Assembly (NCBI RefSeq): GCF_003853415.1
Contig: NZ_QTPP01000034.1
Coordinates: 22,442 to 86,441, forward strand
Source of the DNA: Burkholderia sp. Bp9142
Lineage (GTDB): Bacteria > Pseudomonadota > Gammaproteobacteria > Burkholderiales > Burkholderiaceae
Length of the DNA stretch: 64,000 nucleotides
Direction: 5' to 3'
Below are positions 51,061-60,127 of the stretch, in pieces. Below the pieces are notes generated by a model that saw nothing but the letters and a program-made list of their open reading frames with translations, was not told the origin of the DNA and did not search any database. Position numbers and translations under genes: made by a program. Every line of letters starts with the position of its first letter. Within the stretch, counting starts at the first letter, position 1.

Positions 51061-51807
51061 ATGTTGACGCCCGTCGCCACACGCCCCGCCGCCCCGTCCC
51101 ATGCAGGCAGCTGGGCGCCCCGCCAGGCCCCGCACTGCTCGTCGTGCGCAATGCGGCACCTGTGCATGCCGCAGGGCCTGGCACCCGAAGCACTCAGCCG
51201 CCTCGAGTCGGTCATCTGCGCGGCGCGCCCGGTCAAGCGCGGCGAAGCGCTGTTCCGCGAAGGCGACACGTTCGACAACCTGTATGCCGTGCGCTCGGGT
51301 TCGCTGAAAACCGTCGCCACGCGCCACGATGGCCGCGAACAGGTCACCGGCCTGCACCTCGCGGGCGAAGCGCTCGGCCTCGACGGCATCTGCGACGATA
51401 CCCACCCGCGCACCGCCGTCGCGCTGGAAGACAGCTCGGTCTGCGTGATCCCGTACAGCGCGCTCAAGTCGCTGTGCTCGGAAGCCGGCTCGATGCAGCT
51501 GCGCATGCACAAGCTGATGAGCGAGCAGATCGTGCGCGAAACCACGCAAACCATGCTGCTCGGTTCGCTGAACGCCGAAGAGCGCGTCGCCGCGTTCCTG
51601 CTCGACGTGTCGTCGCGTTACCTGAAGCGCGGCTACTCGCCGTCGGAATTCAACTTGCGGATGACGCGCGAAGACATCGGCAGCTATCTCGGCATGACGC
51701 TCGAAACGGTCAGCCGCACGCTGTCGAAGTTCCAGAAGCGCGGCCTGATCGAAATGCACGGCCGCCTCGTGCAGATCGTCGACTTCGACGGCCTGCACCA
51801 CGTCTGA
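51061..51807 (+). CDS. fnr: FNR-type oxygen-sensing transcriptional regulator
   Basis: 248 residues. Cluster-ligand cysteines Cys26, Cys29, Cys35 (pattern CxxCx5C in HCSSCAMRHLC) and Cys111 (LGLDGIC) match the four ligands of the FNR [4Fe-4S] cluster. The cyclic-nucleotide-type domain lies to about 150, the dimerisation helix to 180, then the helix-turn-helix MTREDIGSYLGMTLETVSRTLSKFQKRG (recognition ExxSR). This makes it an anaerobic regulator (Fnr/Anr), not CRP. Monocistronic. Confidence 0.93.
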   Translation: MLTPVATRPAAPSHAGSWAPRQAPHCSSCAMRHLCMPQGLAPEALSRLESVICAARPVKRGEALFREGDTFDNLYAVRSGSLKTVATRHDGREQVTGLHLAGEALGLDGICDDTHPRTAVALEDSSVCVIPYSALKSLCSEAGSMQLRMHKLMSEQIVRETTQTMLLGSLNAEERVAAFLLDVSSRYLKRGYSPSEFNLRMTREDIGSYLGMTLETVSRTLSKFQKRGLIEMHGRLVQIVDFDGLHHV

Positions 51808-51854
51808 CTCCGCGCGGCGCATGGGAGCGCAGCCACCGGCCTCTCCCGCTTCGA

Positions 51855-52748
51855 TCAGTCGAGAAACAGCGCGGCGCGCGCCTTGAGCGCCGCGCTGAAA
51901 TCGTCGAGCCAGCCGATCGACAGGCGCCAGCTCTGCCAGTACAGCTCGATATCGACGGTCCGCCCCCGCGACATGTCGACCAGTTCGCCCGCCTCCAGTT
52001 GGCGATCGACCATCCGGTCCGGGCACATCCCCCATCCCAGCCCCGTTTCGCATGCGCGCAGGTAGCCCGCGACGTGCGGGATCCAGTGTTGCGGCGGATC
52101 GAGATCCGCGCGCGTCACGCGCCGGATGAAGCGCGCCTGCAAGCCGTCCTTCGGATTGAACATCACGCACGGCGCGCGACGCAGCGCATCGCGCGTGATG
52201 CCCGCGCCGAAATAGCGGTCGTAAAACGCCGGCGAACACACCGCCCGATAGCGAATGCGCCCGAGCCGCGTCGACCGGCAGCCCTGGATCGGCTCGGCCT
52301 GCGCGGTCACCGCGCCCTGCACGCTGCCGTCGCGAATACGCGCGGCCGTATAGTCCTGGTCGTCGATCACGAGGTCGAGCAAGGTCTCGCGCTCGGTACA
52401 GAACGGCCCGACCGCGTCGATGAACCAGGTCGCGACGCTGTCGTCGTTGACGGCCACGCGCAACGTGGGCCATGCGCTCGCGATCTGACCCGGTAATGCC
52501 GGCATCCGGCCGCCCAGCTCGGCCTCGAGCAATTGCACGCGTTCGGTATGCCGGCACAGCAGCGCGCCCGACGTCGTCGCGACGCACGGCTGCCCGCGCT
52601 TGACCAGCACGCTGCCGACGCGCTCCTCCAGCAGTTTCACGCGCTGCGATACCGCCGACGGCGTAACGTTCAGCTCCTTGGCCGCCCGTTCGAACGAACC
52701 GTGCCGGATCACCGCCGCAAGGGCGTCGAGCAACGCATAGTCGAGCAT
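51855..52748 (-). CDS. argP: LysR-family regulator ArgP/LysG
   Basis: 297 residues starting MLDYALLDALAAVIRHGSF, as in ArgP. The helix-turn-helix AAKELNVTPSAVSQRVKLLEE is at 22-42. The effector domain ends with YWQSWRLSIGWLDDFSAALK. Divergent from argO/lysE, the classic pair in which ArgP activates the exporter in response to basic amino acids. The direct repeat GCATTAG overlapping its start may be its operator. Confidence 0.92.
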   Translation of the reverse strand: MLDYALLDALAAVIRHGSFERAAKELNVTPSAVSQRVKLLEERVGSVLVKRGQPCVATTSGALLCRHTERVQLLEAELGGRMPALPGQIASAWPTLRVAVNDDSVATWFIDAVGPFCTERETLLDLVIDDQDYTAARIRDGSVQGAVTAQAEPIQGCRSTRLGRIRYRAVCSPAFYDRYFGAGITRDALRRAPCVMFNPKDGLQARFIRRVTRADLDPPQHWIPHVAGYLRACETGLGWGMCPDRMVDRQLEAGELVDMSRGRTVDIELYWQSWRLSIGWLDDFSAALKARAALFLD

Positions 52749-52771
52749 TAGATTTCCTTAATCTGCATTAG
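52745..52771. promoter_or_regulatory. Direct repeats GCATTAG in the argP-argO intergenic region
   Basis: GCATTAG occurs at 52745-52751 and 52765-52771, 20 bases (two helical turns) apart, with a further ATTAG at 52776-52780. The first overlaps the argP start codon. Good operator candidate for ArgP autoregulation and argO activation; not proven. Confidence 0.4.
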
Positions 52772-52854
52772 GTGAATTAGCTTCTCTTATGTCATCGTCG
52801 ACCGCAGACTAGCGCCAACCAATTCACCCGTCTACTGCTTCACCTCTCACCATC

Positions 52855-53475
52855 ATGAACTGGATCGCTTTTTCCCACGGCGCCGCCCTGTGCGGGTCGC
52901 TCATCGTCACCATCGGCGCGCAGAACGCATTCGTGCTCCGGCAAGGCATCATGCGCTCGCATGTCGGCAAGATCGTGCTGCTGTGCGCGCTGTCCGACAT
53001 GATCCTGATCGGCGCGGGCGTCGGCGGTGCGTCGGTGCTCGTCGAACGCTATCCGACCTTCGTCCACGTGGTGCTGTACGTCGGCCTCGCGTATCTCGCA
53101 TGGTTCGGCTTCAACGCGCTGCGCCGGGCGTTCAAGCCGGGACACGAAACGCTCGACGTCCGCGGCGACGCCGTCGCGCCGCCGCCGCAGGGCGCGGTCG
53201 CGATCGTGCTGATGACGCTCGCGTTCACCTGGCTCAACCCGCACGTGTATCTCGATACGTTCCTGCTGATCGGCACGGCCGGTGCGCGCGAGCCGGAAGG
53301 CGCACGCGTCGCGTTCGCGATCGGCGCGATGTCGGTCAGTGTCGTGTGGTTCCTCGGGCTCGGATATGGTGCGCGACTGCTCGCGCCGTGGTTCCGCAAG
53401 GCCGTCGCGTGGCGCGTGCTGGATGGCGCGATCGGCAGCATGGTGCTGTTTCTGGCGGCCGTGCAGTTGCGGTAA
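52855..53475 (+). CDS. argO: LysE/ArgO-family basic amino acid exporter
   Basis: 206 residues, six membrane helices. Family motif GAQNAFVLRQGIMRSHVGK near residues 20-38 and FTWLNPHVYLDTFLLIG near 123-139 are the ArgO/LysE hallmarks. It exports arginine or lysine and is activated by the divergent ArgP. The ribosome site is weak (CTCACCATC). Confidence 0.93.
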   Translation: MNWIAFSHGAALCGSLIVTIGAQNAFVLRQGIMRSHVGKIVLLCALSDMILIGAGVGGASVLVERYPTFVHVVLYVGLAYLAWFGFNALRRAFKPGHETLDVRGDAVAPPPQGAVAIVLMTLAFTWLNPHVYLDTFLLIGTAGAREPEGARVAFAIGAMSVSVVWFLGLGYGARLLAPWFRKAVAWRVLDGAIGSMVLFLAAVQLR

Positions 53476-53853
53476 CGCGCTTCATCAATGACCGATCGCG
53501 GGCGGCACTTGCCGCCCGTTTTCATTCCGTTCCGCTCCGACGCAGCGACGCAGTACGCCTGGCTTCTGCTCGCCTCGCCCCGCTCCCTGCCGCGCCCAGC
53601 CACGGCGAAATCCGGTTCTCGATCAAACCCGGCCGTACGGATCAATCACGCAGCGGACGATGCATCCGTTATCCGCGGCAAGTCCTCCGTCTCCGCGGCC
53701 GCGCGCCCGCTGCACGATTCCGGTCGATCGGCGAGAATGTTCGAGCGCCCCGCGACCACGGCGAAAGCGCTTCGCCCATCCGCCGTCCCGTCGCCTTCAA
53801 CTCGGCCGCTCCCGTCGTTCGATCCCCTTACCCCGCAGATTTCGGAGAGCAAC
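53476..53853. other. Intergenic region before the aldo-keto reductase gene
   Basis: 378 bases without a convincing gene. An in-frame extension of the downstream reductase runs through it, but it is arginine- and serine-rich without reductase homology and has no ribosome site. The ribosome site GGAGAGCAAC at the right end belongs to the reductase ATG at 53854. Confidence 0.5.
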
Positions 53854-54801
53854 ATGGCACTACGCACCCTCGGCACGTCGGACCTCCAGGTTTCCCCGCT
53901 CGCCTTCGGCGGCAACGTCTTCGGCTGGACCGTCGACGAGAACGCATCGTTTGCGCTGCTCGACGCGCTCGCCGACACCGGCATCAACTTCATCGACACG
54001 GCCGACGTCTATTCGGCCTGGGCGCCCGGCAACAGCGGCGGCGAATCGGAAACGATCATCGGCAAGTGGCTCAAGCGTTCCGGCAAGCGCGACCAGGTCG
54101 TGATCGCGACCAAGGTCGGCCTGCTCGAGGCGCGCGCCGGCCTGACGAAGGACAACATCCTGAAGGCCGCCGACGATTCGCTGCGCCGCCTGCAGACCGA
54201 CTACATCGACCTGTATTTCTCGCACCGCGATCTCGCCGACACGGCCCCGCTCGAGGAAACGCTCGGCGCTTACCAGGCGCTGATCGACGCGGGCAAGGTG
54301 CGCATCATCGGCGCGTCGAACTACAGCGGCGCACGCCTGCGCGAAGCCGCCGACATCAGCAAGCGCGACGGCCTGCCCGCGTACCAGGTGATCCAGCCGG
54401 AATACAACCTGGTCGACCGCGCCGAATACGAGCGCGATCTCGAACCGGTCGTGCGCGACCTGAAGCTCGGCGTCGTCAACTACTACGCGCTCGCGAGCGG
54501 CTTCCTGTCGGGCAAGTACCGCAGCGAGGCCGATCTGAAGAAGAGCGTGCGCGGCGATCGCGTCGCCGGCTATCTCGACGCACGCGGCCTGCGCATTCTC
54601 GCGGCGCTCGACGACGTGTCGGCGAAGCACGGCACGCAACCGGCCGCGATCGCGCTCGCGTGGCAGATCGCGCGGCCGACGATCACCGCACCGATCGCGA
54701 GCGCGACGTCGCTCGCGCAGCTCGCGTTGCTCGGCGAAGCGATCCGCGTGCAGCTCGATGATGAAGATATCCGCAAGATCGACGAAGCCAGCGCGGTCTG
54801 A
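53854..54801 (+). CDS. Aldo/keto reductase
   Basis: 315 residues from ATG 53854 (CGGAGAGCAAC before it). AKR barrel with GINFIDTADVYSAW (catalytic Asp and Tyr), KVGLLEARAG carrying the catalytic-lysine position, and the His of LYFSHRD. C-terminal ALAWQIARPTITAPIASAT binds the NADPH phosphate. Closest in style to AKR11/12-like bacterial reductases; substrate unknown. Confidence 0.88.
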   Translation: MALRTLGTSDLQVSPLAFGGNVFGWTVDENASFALLDALADTGINFIDTADVYSAWAPGNSGGESETIIGKWLKRSGKRDQVVIATKVGLLEARAGLTKDNILKAADDSLRRLQTDYIDLYFSHRDLADTAPLEETLGAYQALIDAGKVRIIGASNYSGARLREAADISKRDGLPAYQVIQPEYNLVDRAEYERDLEPVVRDLKLGVVNYYALASGFLSGKYRSEADLKKSVRGDRVAGYLDARGLRILAALDDVSAKHGTQPAAIALAWQIARPTITAPIASATSLAQLALLGEAIRVQLDDEDIRKIDEASAV

Positions 54802-54825
54802 GGTCGCCCGCGGCGGGCCGGTAGC

Positions 54826-54850
54826 TTGAACCGCGGGGTTCGCGGTTCAA
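54826..54850. repeat. Perfect 10-bp inverted repeat and 8-bp tandem repeat
   Basis: TTGAACCGCG-GGGTT-CGCGGTTCAA, directly followed by three copies of an 8-base unit CGGAT(C/T)GA up to about 54874. The repeats sit at the junction between the reductase gene and the porin fragment. Could be the reductase terminator or the scar of the rearrangement that truncated the porin gene. Confidence 0.6.
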
Positions 54851-54893
54851 CGGATCGACGGATTGACGGATTGCGGATCCGCGATGCGTCGGT

Positions 54894-55217
54894 AATGCCG
54901 CGCATCGTTCTTCACGACCGTGCACAACGCGTGGAACGGCGCGGGCGCGTGGCCGGCGGAAGCCGGCGCGGCATGGCATCCGTCGCCGGTCTGGGTGATC
55001 GGGGCGAGCTACACGTACATGAAGGGCAACGACACGCTCGACAACGCGCATGCGCACCAGCTCCTGGCCGCCGTCCAGTACTGGCTGTCGAAGCGCACGA
55101 TGATGTATGTCGCGGGTGTGCAGCAACGCGCAGATCAACGGCGTGATGGACGCGGACGGCGCGTCGAGCGGCGCGCTGCAGTCGGTTGCGCGGATCGGGT
55201 TCAGTACGCGGTTCTGA
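54894..55217 (+). pseudogene. Gram-negative porin, 5'-truncated and frameshifted remnant
   Basis: Frame 2 reads ASFFTTVHNAWNGAG and IGASYTYMKGNDTLDNAHAHQ with QYWLSKRTMMYVAGV, the last strands of a Burkholderia trimeric porin. At about 55120-55135 the frame shifts: frame 3 continues QINGVMDADGASSG and ends with VARIGFSTRF and stop, the correct C-terminal porin strand with terminal Phe. A stop at 54893 blocks extension to the left, and the signal peptide and most of the barrel are missing. So it is a decayed C-terminal fragment of roughly 105 codons. Confidence 0.82.
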
Positions 55218-55241
55218 AACGCCGTCGTCTTGGACAGAACA

Positions 55242-55265
55242 CCCGCCCGGTTCGCGCCGGGCGGG
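55242..55265. terminator. Bidirectional hairpin terminator
   Basis: CCCGCCCGG-TTCGCG-CCGGGCGGG, a perfect 9-bp GC stem between the porin remnant (stop 55217) and the convergent aldehyde dehydrogenase (stop 55287). T-rich bases follow on both strands only weakly. It probably ended the original porin transcript as well. Confidence 0.6.
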
Positions 55266-55286
55266 ACTTATGTTGGCGCTCTGCCA

Positions 55287-56774
55287 TCAGAAGCGAATGG
55301 TCACCGATTTCGGCTCGGTATACGCATCGATGAACGACGAGCCATACTCGCGGCCGATACCGGAACCCTTCGCGCCGCCGAACGGAACGGCCGGGTCGAC
55401 CAGCGTGTGCATGTTCACCCACACGGTGCCGGCTTCGATCCGCGGCACGTAGCGCAGCGCCTTCGAGAGATCGTTCGTCCACAGGCTCGCGGTCAGCCCG
55501 AACGGCGTGTCGTTCATCATCGCGATCAGCGCTTCCTCGTCGTCGAACGGCACGAATGCACCGACCGGCCCGAAGATCTCCTTGCGGTACGAAGCCGAAT
55601 CCAGCGAGCGCGGCAGCACGATCGTCGGCTTCACGTAGAAGCCGTCCCGCGCATACGCGCCGCCGCCGGTGACGATCGTGTCGCCTTCCGAACGCGCCAG
55701 CTCGAACGCATCGAGGCACTTGCGGAACTGCGGCTCGTTGCAGACGGGGCCGATCATCCCGGCGTCGTCCATCGGGTCGGCCGGCTGGAAGCTGTCCAGG
55801 CGCGCCTTCATTTTCTCGACCACCTCGTCGAATTTCGAACGGTGCACGAAGAAGCGTTCCGCCGACGCGCACACCTGCCCGCTATGCAGGAACCCGGCCT
55901 CGACGATGCCGTCCAGGATCTTGTCGACCGGCGTATCCGGCAGGAACGCCGCCGCATTCTTGCCGCCCAGCTCGAGCGTGAAGCGCGTGAAATTCGCGTT
56001 GACGGCTTGCTCGCCGATGATGCGGCCGGTCGGCACCGAACCCGTGAACGACACCTTCGCCACGCGCGGATCGCGGATCACCTTCGCGCCGACCTGGCCG
56101 GTTCCGTTGATCACGTTCAGCGTGCCGGGCGGCAAACCGGCTTCGGTCGCCAGCTCGGCGATGCGCAGCATCGTGAGCGGCGTGAACTCCGACGACTTGA
56201 TCAGCACCGTATTGCCGGTCGCGAGCGCCGCGCCGAATTTCCACACGGGGATCATCACCGGGAAATTCCACGGAATGATCCCGAACACGACGCCCAGCGG
56301 CTCGCGCAGCGTGAACGACGTGTAGCGCTCGCCATTCATGCTCGGAAACGACGGCGCGAGCGTTTCGCCCGCGATCTTCGTGGCCCAGCCCGCGTAGTAG
56401 CGCAGCCAGCGGGCGGACCAGCCGACCTCGATCACGCGCGACAACCCGATCAGCTTGCCCGACTGCGCGGTTTCGATCTGCGCGATCTCTTCGCCGTGTG
56501 CGTCGATCAGGTCTGCGAAGCGCAGCAGGATGCGCTCGCGATCGGCCGGTGTGAGGTTTGCCCACTCGCCGCCAAACGCGCGATGCGACGACGCGATCGC
56601 GGCTTCGACGTCGTCGTCGGTCGCCTGCGCGACGGAGCCGATCACCGCGCGCGTGGCCGGATCGCGCACGTCGATCCGTTCGCCGCGGCCGGCCACCGCG
56701 CGGCCGTCGATGTAGTGACCGTGTTCGCGCGCGAGAAACGTCTTGACTTCGTCCAGCATCCGAACCAGTGCCAT
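55287..56774 (-). CDS. Aldehyde dehydrogenase (phenylacetaldehyde/aliphatic type)
   Basis: 495 residues. ALDH landmarks: PWNFPVMIPVWKFGAAL, general base Glu268 in TLELGGK and catalytic Cys302 in GQVCASAER. The N-terminal REHGHYIDGRAV and C-terminal PFGGAKGSGIGREYG are typical of the FeaB/phenylacetaldehyde group. Located 41 bases downstream of a GMC alcohol dehydrogenase gene on the same strand, so the pair would take an alcohol to its acid via the aldehyde. Substrate unknown. Confidence 0.88.
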   Translation of the reverse strand: MALVRMLDEVKTFLAREHGHYIDGRAVAGRGERIDVRDPATRAVIGSVAQATDDDVEAAIASSHRAFGGEWANLTPADRERILLRFADLIDAHGEEIAQIETAQSGKLIGLSRVIEVGWSARWLRYYAGWATKIAGETLAPSFPSMNGERYTSFTLREPLGVVFGIIPWNFPVMIPVWKFGAALATGNTVLIKSSEFTPLTMLRIAELATEAGLPPGTLNVINGTGQVGAKVIRDPRVAKVSFTGSVPTGRIIGEQAVNANFTRFTLELGGKNAAAFLPDTPVDKILDGIVEAGFLHSGQVCASAERFFVHRSKFDEVVEKMKARLDSFQPADPMDDAGMIGPVCNEPQFRKCLDAFELARSEGDTIVTGGGAYARDGFYVKPTIVLPRSLDSASYRKEIFGPVGAFVPFDDEEALIAMMNDTPFGLTASLWTNDLSKALRYVPRIEAGTVWVNMHTLVDPAVPFGGAKGSGIGREYGSSFIDAYTEPKSVTIRF

Positions 56775-56815
56775 CTGTATTCCTCCGGAAATCGAATTGA
56801 ATGTGAAAGATCCGA

Positions 56816-58414
56816 TCAGGTCGCGTTGGCGATCAGGTCCGACGCCTTCTCGGCGAGCGCGATGGTCGGCGCGTTCGTGTTGCCGCTCGGGATGCTCGGC
56901 ATCGTCGAGCTGTCGGCCACGCGCAGCCCCGCGATACCGTGCACGCGCAGTTGCGGGTCGACGACGGACGACGCCGCATCCGTGCCCATCCGGCAGGTGC
57001 CGACCGGGTGATAGACCGTCTTCGCGGCGCCGCGCACCCAGTCCTCGATCCCCGCGTCGTCGTCGGGCGGGCAGTCCGGCGAGAAGATCTCGTCGACGTG
57101 ATCCGCGAGCGCCGGCTGGCGCAGGATCTTCAGCGCGAGCTTCGCGGCCCGGATCTGGCCATCGACGTCGCGGCGATCGGCCAGATACCGGCCGTCAATG
57201 CGCGGCAGCTCATGAGGGTTCGACGAGCGGATCGTCACGCGGCCGCGCGAATGCGGTCGCAGATGGCCGGTCTTGATCGTGATCCCGTGCGTGCGGCCCG
57301 CCGTCACGCCGATCGGATCGTCGAACGAGTCGATCGTCGGCAGGAAATGGAACTGGACGTCCGGCTGCCCCTGCCCGCAGGTATCGACGAACGCGAACCC
57401 TTCGAGCACCGGCGACGTCAGGATGCCCGAGCGGAACCACTTCCACTGGATGCCGTGCTTCAATGCGCGCCATCCCTTGTCCTGGCCGTAGAGCGACACC
57501 GGCGTGCGGATCGTCGCGTTGACCGACATGTGCAGGTGATCGTGGAAGTTCTCGCCCACCGGCAGCACGTGCCTGACCTGTACGCCGGCGTCCTCGAGCA
57601 CCTGTTGCGGCCCGATGCCGGACAACTGCAGGATCTTCGGCGAGCCGATCGCGCCGGCCGACACGATGATTTCCGCACGGGCGCGCGCGGTTACGCGACG
57701 GTTGCCCTGCCGATACGTGACGCCGGTCGCGCGGCCGCCTTCGATTTCCACGCGCTCGACCAGCGCATCGACTTCGAGGCTGAATTCCGGACGGTTGCGG
57801 ATCGAGCGCAGGTAGGTCGCCGCCGTCGAGCCGCGCTCGCCGTTGAAGATCGTTGCCTGATAGAACCCGACGCCCTCCTGCCGCTCGCCGTTGTAGTCGA
57901 TCAGGTAGTCGAGCCCCATCTGCTGGCCCGCCCGCACGAACGCCTGCGACAGCGGATGGCGATAGCGGATCTCGGTGACCTGCAGATGCCCTTTGTTGCC
58001 GTGATAGGGCGCCGTCAGCGATTCGTTGTTCTCCGCCTTCGCGAAGTAGCGCAGCATGTCGTCCGCGCCCCAGCCCTTGCAGCCGAACTCGGTCTCCCAG
58101 CGGTCGTAGTCGTTGCGGTGCCCGCGCACGTACAGCATCCCGTTGACGGAGCTGGAGCCGCCGAGCACGCGCCCCTGCGGCACCGCGATCGAGCGGCCCT
58201 TCACGTCGTCCGACGGCTCGGCCGCATACGGCCACGTGTAGCGCGGAATGGCCTTCGCCAACCCGCCCGGCATATGGATGAACAGATCCTTGTCGTGGCC
58301 GCCCGCTTCCAGCAACAGCACGGTGCCCTTGCGGCGCTCGACGAGATGGGTCGCGATCGTGCAGCCCGCCGAGCCGGCGCCAATGACGATGTAGTCGAAA
58401 GTTCTATCGGACAT
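56816..58414 (-). CDS. GMC-family FAD alcohol/choline dehydrogenase
   Basis: 532 residues. FAD motif IGAGSAGCTIATHL near residues 11-24, GMC signature 1 around GRVLGGSSSVNGMLYVRG (75-95), signature 2 near SAGAIGSPKILQLSGIGP (245-262), and the C-terminal catalytic His in VYHPVGTCRMG. Choline dehydrogenase (BetA) and alkan-1-ol/PEG dehydrogenases share this architecture. The adjacent aldehyde dehydrogenase is phenylacetaldehyde-like rather than BetB-like, and no betI is present, so an alcohol other than choline is favoured. Probably membrane-associated, electron acceptor unknown. Confidence 0.87.
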   Translation of the reverse strand: MSDRTFDYIVIGAGSAGCTIATHLVERRKGTVLLLEAGGHDKDLFIHMPGGLAKAIPRYTWPYAAEPSDDVKGRSIAVPQGRVLGGSSSVNGMLYVRGHRNDYDRWETEFGCKGWGADDMLRYFAKAENNESLTAPYHGNKGHLQVTEIRYRHPLSQAFVRAGQQMGLDYLIDYNGERQEGVGFYQATIFNGERGSTAATYLRSIRNRPEFSLEVDALVERVEIEGGRATGVTYRQGNRRVTARARAEIIVSAGAIGSPKILQLSGIGPQQVLEDAGVQVRHVLPVGENFHDHLHMSVNATIRTPVSLYGQDKGWRALKHGIQWKWFRSGILTSPVLEGFAFVDTCGQGQPDVQFHFLPTIDSFDDPIGVTAGRTHGITIKTGHLRPHSRGRVTIRSSNPHELPRIDGRYLADRRDVDGQIRAAKLALKILRQPALADHVDEIFSPDCPPDDDAGIEDWVRGAAKTVYHPVGTCRMGTDAASSVVDPQLRVHGIAGLRVADSSTMPSIPSGNTNAPTIALAEKASDLIANAT

Positions 58415-58836
58415 CCTGGTATGCGCCCGCTGTCGTCCGCGCCACGTTCGCCGGCGCGCGCAGTCGCCGCATGCGTTCGTCGCCCGGCCTTCGGCGGGGT
58501 CTCCTTGAAAATCGGTGGTTGTTTTTCATGGCGCGAGCCAGCCCGTGCGATTCGACGCGCCGACGGGCTGCGCGTGAGCGCACGCCCGATTCGACAGGAC
58601 AGCTTGCCGACCGCTTGTCGATTCTAGGGACGCGCCGCAAGCGCCGATCGGCGTTGCGTGCATACTTTTGGCTTCAGCGTGCAGATCGATGCCGTGCCGC
58701 GGCGGCCCTGGGGAACGTGGAGAAACCACGATTGACGCTGCAGGGCCGGGCTCCCGACAATGGCCGCGTCTGAACGCGCGTCCCGGCCGTTTGCATTAAC
58801 CTTGACGCGTTCCCCGGCCCTCTCCCTCTTCCGGCA
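58415..58836. other. Divergent promoter region, GMC gene and AraC gene
   Basis: 422 bases without a supported gene, separating the divergent GMC/ALDH operon and the AraC-type regulator. Expected to contain the regulator's binding sites. I could not single out a convincing AraC direct repeat. Confidence 0.5.
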
Positions 58837-59787
58837 ATGGCACACGAACTCGTCGTCGACGCCAGCAACAGCAGCGCGAATCTGCGCGACCTGATCGCTG
58901 ACAGCTTCCTGCCGCTGGTCTTTCACGACACCGGCCCGCAGTTCCGGATGTCGGTGCGGGTTGCCACGGTTGGCGGCCTGCGCATGGCGGACGTCGACAC
59001 CACCGCGATCCGCGTCGATCGCGACCGCTCGCTCGCGTCGCGCGCCGACAGCGACTGCTACAAGATCCTGTTCCAGATCGCCGGACAGAGCCGCGTCACG
59101 CAGCGCAACGCGACGTCGACCGTCAATCCGGGCGAGTGGGTGATCTACGATGCGACGCAGCCGTACATGATCGAATCGGCGAACGCATCACGCTTCGTCG
59201 CCGCGCTGACACCGCCGAGAAGCGGCACGATGTGGCGCTGGTTCGTGGAGCGCGAGGGCGTGCAGGTGCGTCGGACCGTCGGCAATGCGCAATTGGCCCT
59301 TCAATCGATCCATTACCTGATGGACGGGCAGGTGCCGAACGATCCGGAAAGCCTGTTCGGCTTCGAGCAGTCGACGCTGATGCTGCTCGATTCGGTGATC
59401 CGCCGCGAGGCGAGCGATTCGCTGACCGGCGCCGATGCGCGCAGCGCGACGCTGCGGATGAACGCGGAAATCTATCTGTCGCATCACTACAGCGATCCCG
59501 ATCTGTCGCCGGACAAGCTGGCGAGCGCGCTGAACGTGTCACGGCGCACGCTGTACAGCGCGCTGGCCGCGACCGAGCGGACCCCGCAGAGCCTGATCCA
59601 GGAATACCGGCTGCAGGCGAGCCGGCGCGCGCTGGAGGATCCGGCGGATACCAATCGCACGCTGCTGGAGTTGGCGATCGCGTGCGGGTTTTCGGATATC
59701 ACGCATTTCGGGCGGGCGTTCAAGGCGCGGTTCGGGTGTAGTCCGGGGGCGTATCGGGTCGCGTATCGGAATGCGCCCGTCGCGTGA
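58837..59787 (+). CDS. AraC-family transcriptional regulator (FeaR-like)
   Basis: 316 residues. N-terminal AraC-binding-like ligand domain (NSSANLRDLIADSFLPL, later NPGEWVIYDATQPY), then two helix-turn-helix units at about 210-310: LSPDKLASALNVSRRTLYSAL and LLELAIACGFSDITHFGRAFKARFG. The ligand domain is of the FeaR/AraC_binding_2 type that controls aromatic amine or alcohol catabolism. Divergent from the GMC and aldehyde dehydrogenase genes, so it is their probable activator. Confidence 0.87.
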   Translation: MAHELVVDASNSSANLRDLIADSFLPLVFHDTGPQFRMSVRVATVGGLRMADVDTTAIRVDRDRSLASRADSDCYKILFQIAGQSRVTQRNATSTVNPGEWVIYDATQPYMIESANASRFVAALTPPRSGTMWRWFVEREGVQVRRTVGNAQLALQSIHYLMDGQVPNDPESLFGFEQSTLMLLDSVIRREASDSLTGADARSATLRMNAEIYLSHHYSDPDLSPDKLASALNVSRRTLYSALAATERTPQSLIQEYRLQASRRALEDPADTNRTLLELAIACGFSDITHFGRAFKARFGCSPGAYRVAYRNAPVA

Positions 59788-60066
59788 CGCGATCCACATG
59801 CGGCGGTTGCGCGGATGCGTCAGGCGGATCACAGCGAGCCGTTGTCGACCTTTCACTCACGGACGGATGGGCAACTTCATCGCGTCGTTGGCGAGCCCCT
59901 TTCTATCGTTGGCTACCCGGGCGACAGGTGCCGGACCAGAGCAATGCAAGCAATTGCCGCGACGACCGAACCGGCTCGCCAGACGCACGCAACCCGGGCA
60001 AGCGATGCCACGCCACATTCCTCACCGTTCGAGCCCCGCCGCCGTTTCATCCCCAATATTCCGTCC

Positions 60067-60115
60067 TTGACACCCTATCTTTCGATATATATCTTTAGAT
60101 ATGTTTTACGACATA
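60067..60115 (+). promoter_or_regulatory. Promoter with overlapping palindromic operators (PadR/YqjI type)
   Basis: TTGACA (60067-60072) and TATCTT (60090-60095) are 17 bases apart. Within and after the spacer are palindromes TATC-TTTC-GATA (60076-60087), TATC-TTTA-GATA (60090-60101) and TATGT-N6-ACATA (60100-60115). All are strikingly AT-rich for this genome. Such TATnn dyads are typical of PadR-family operators, and the gene 12 bases downstream encodes a PadR protein, so autorepression is very likely. Confidence 0.7.
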
Positions 60116-60127
60116 TAGGACACGATC

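Noticed and set aside
53488..53853. N-terminal extension of the aldo-keto reductase
   Set aside because: Arginine- and serine-rich with no homology to the fold; the ribosome site and canonical start MALRTLGTSDLQVS are at 53854.
55287..58414. betBA choline-to-betaine operon
   Set aside because: No betI regulator, the aldehyde dehydrogenase is of the phenylacetaldehyde-like group, and the divergent regulator is FeaR-like AraC.
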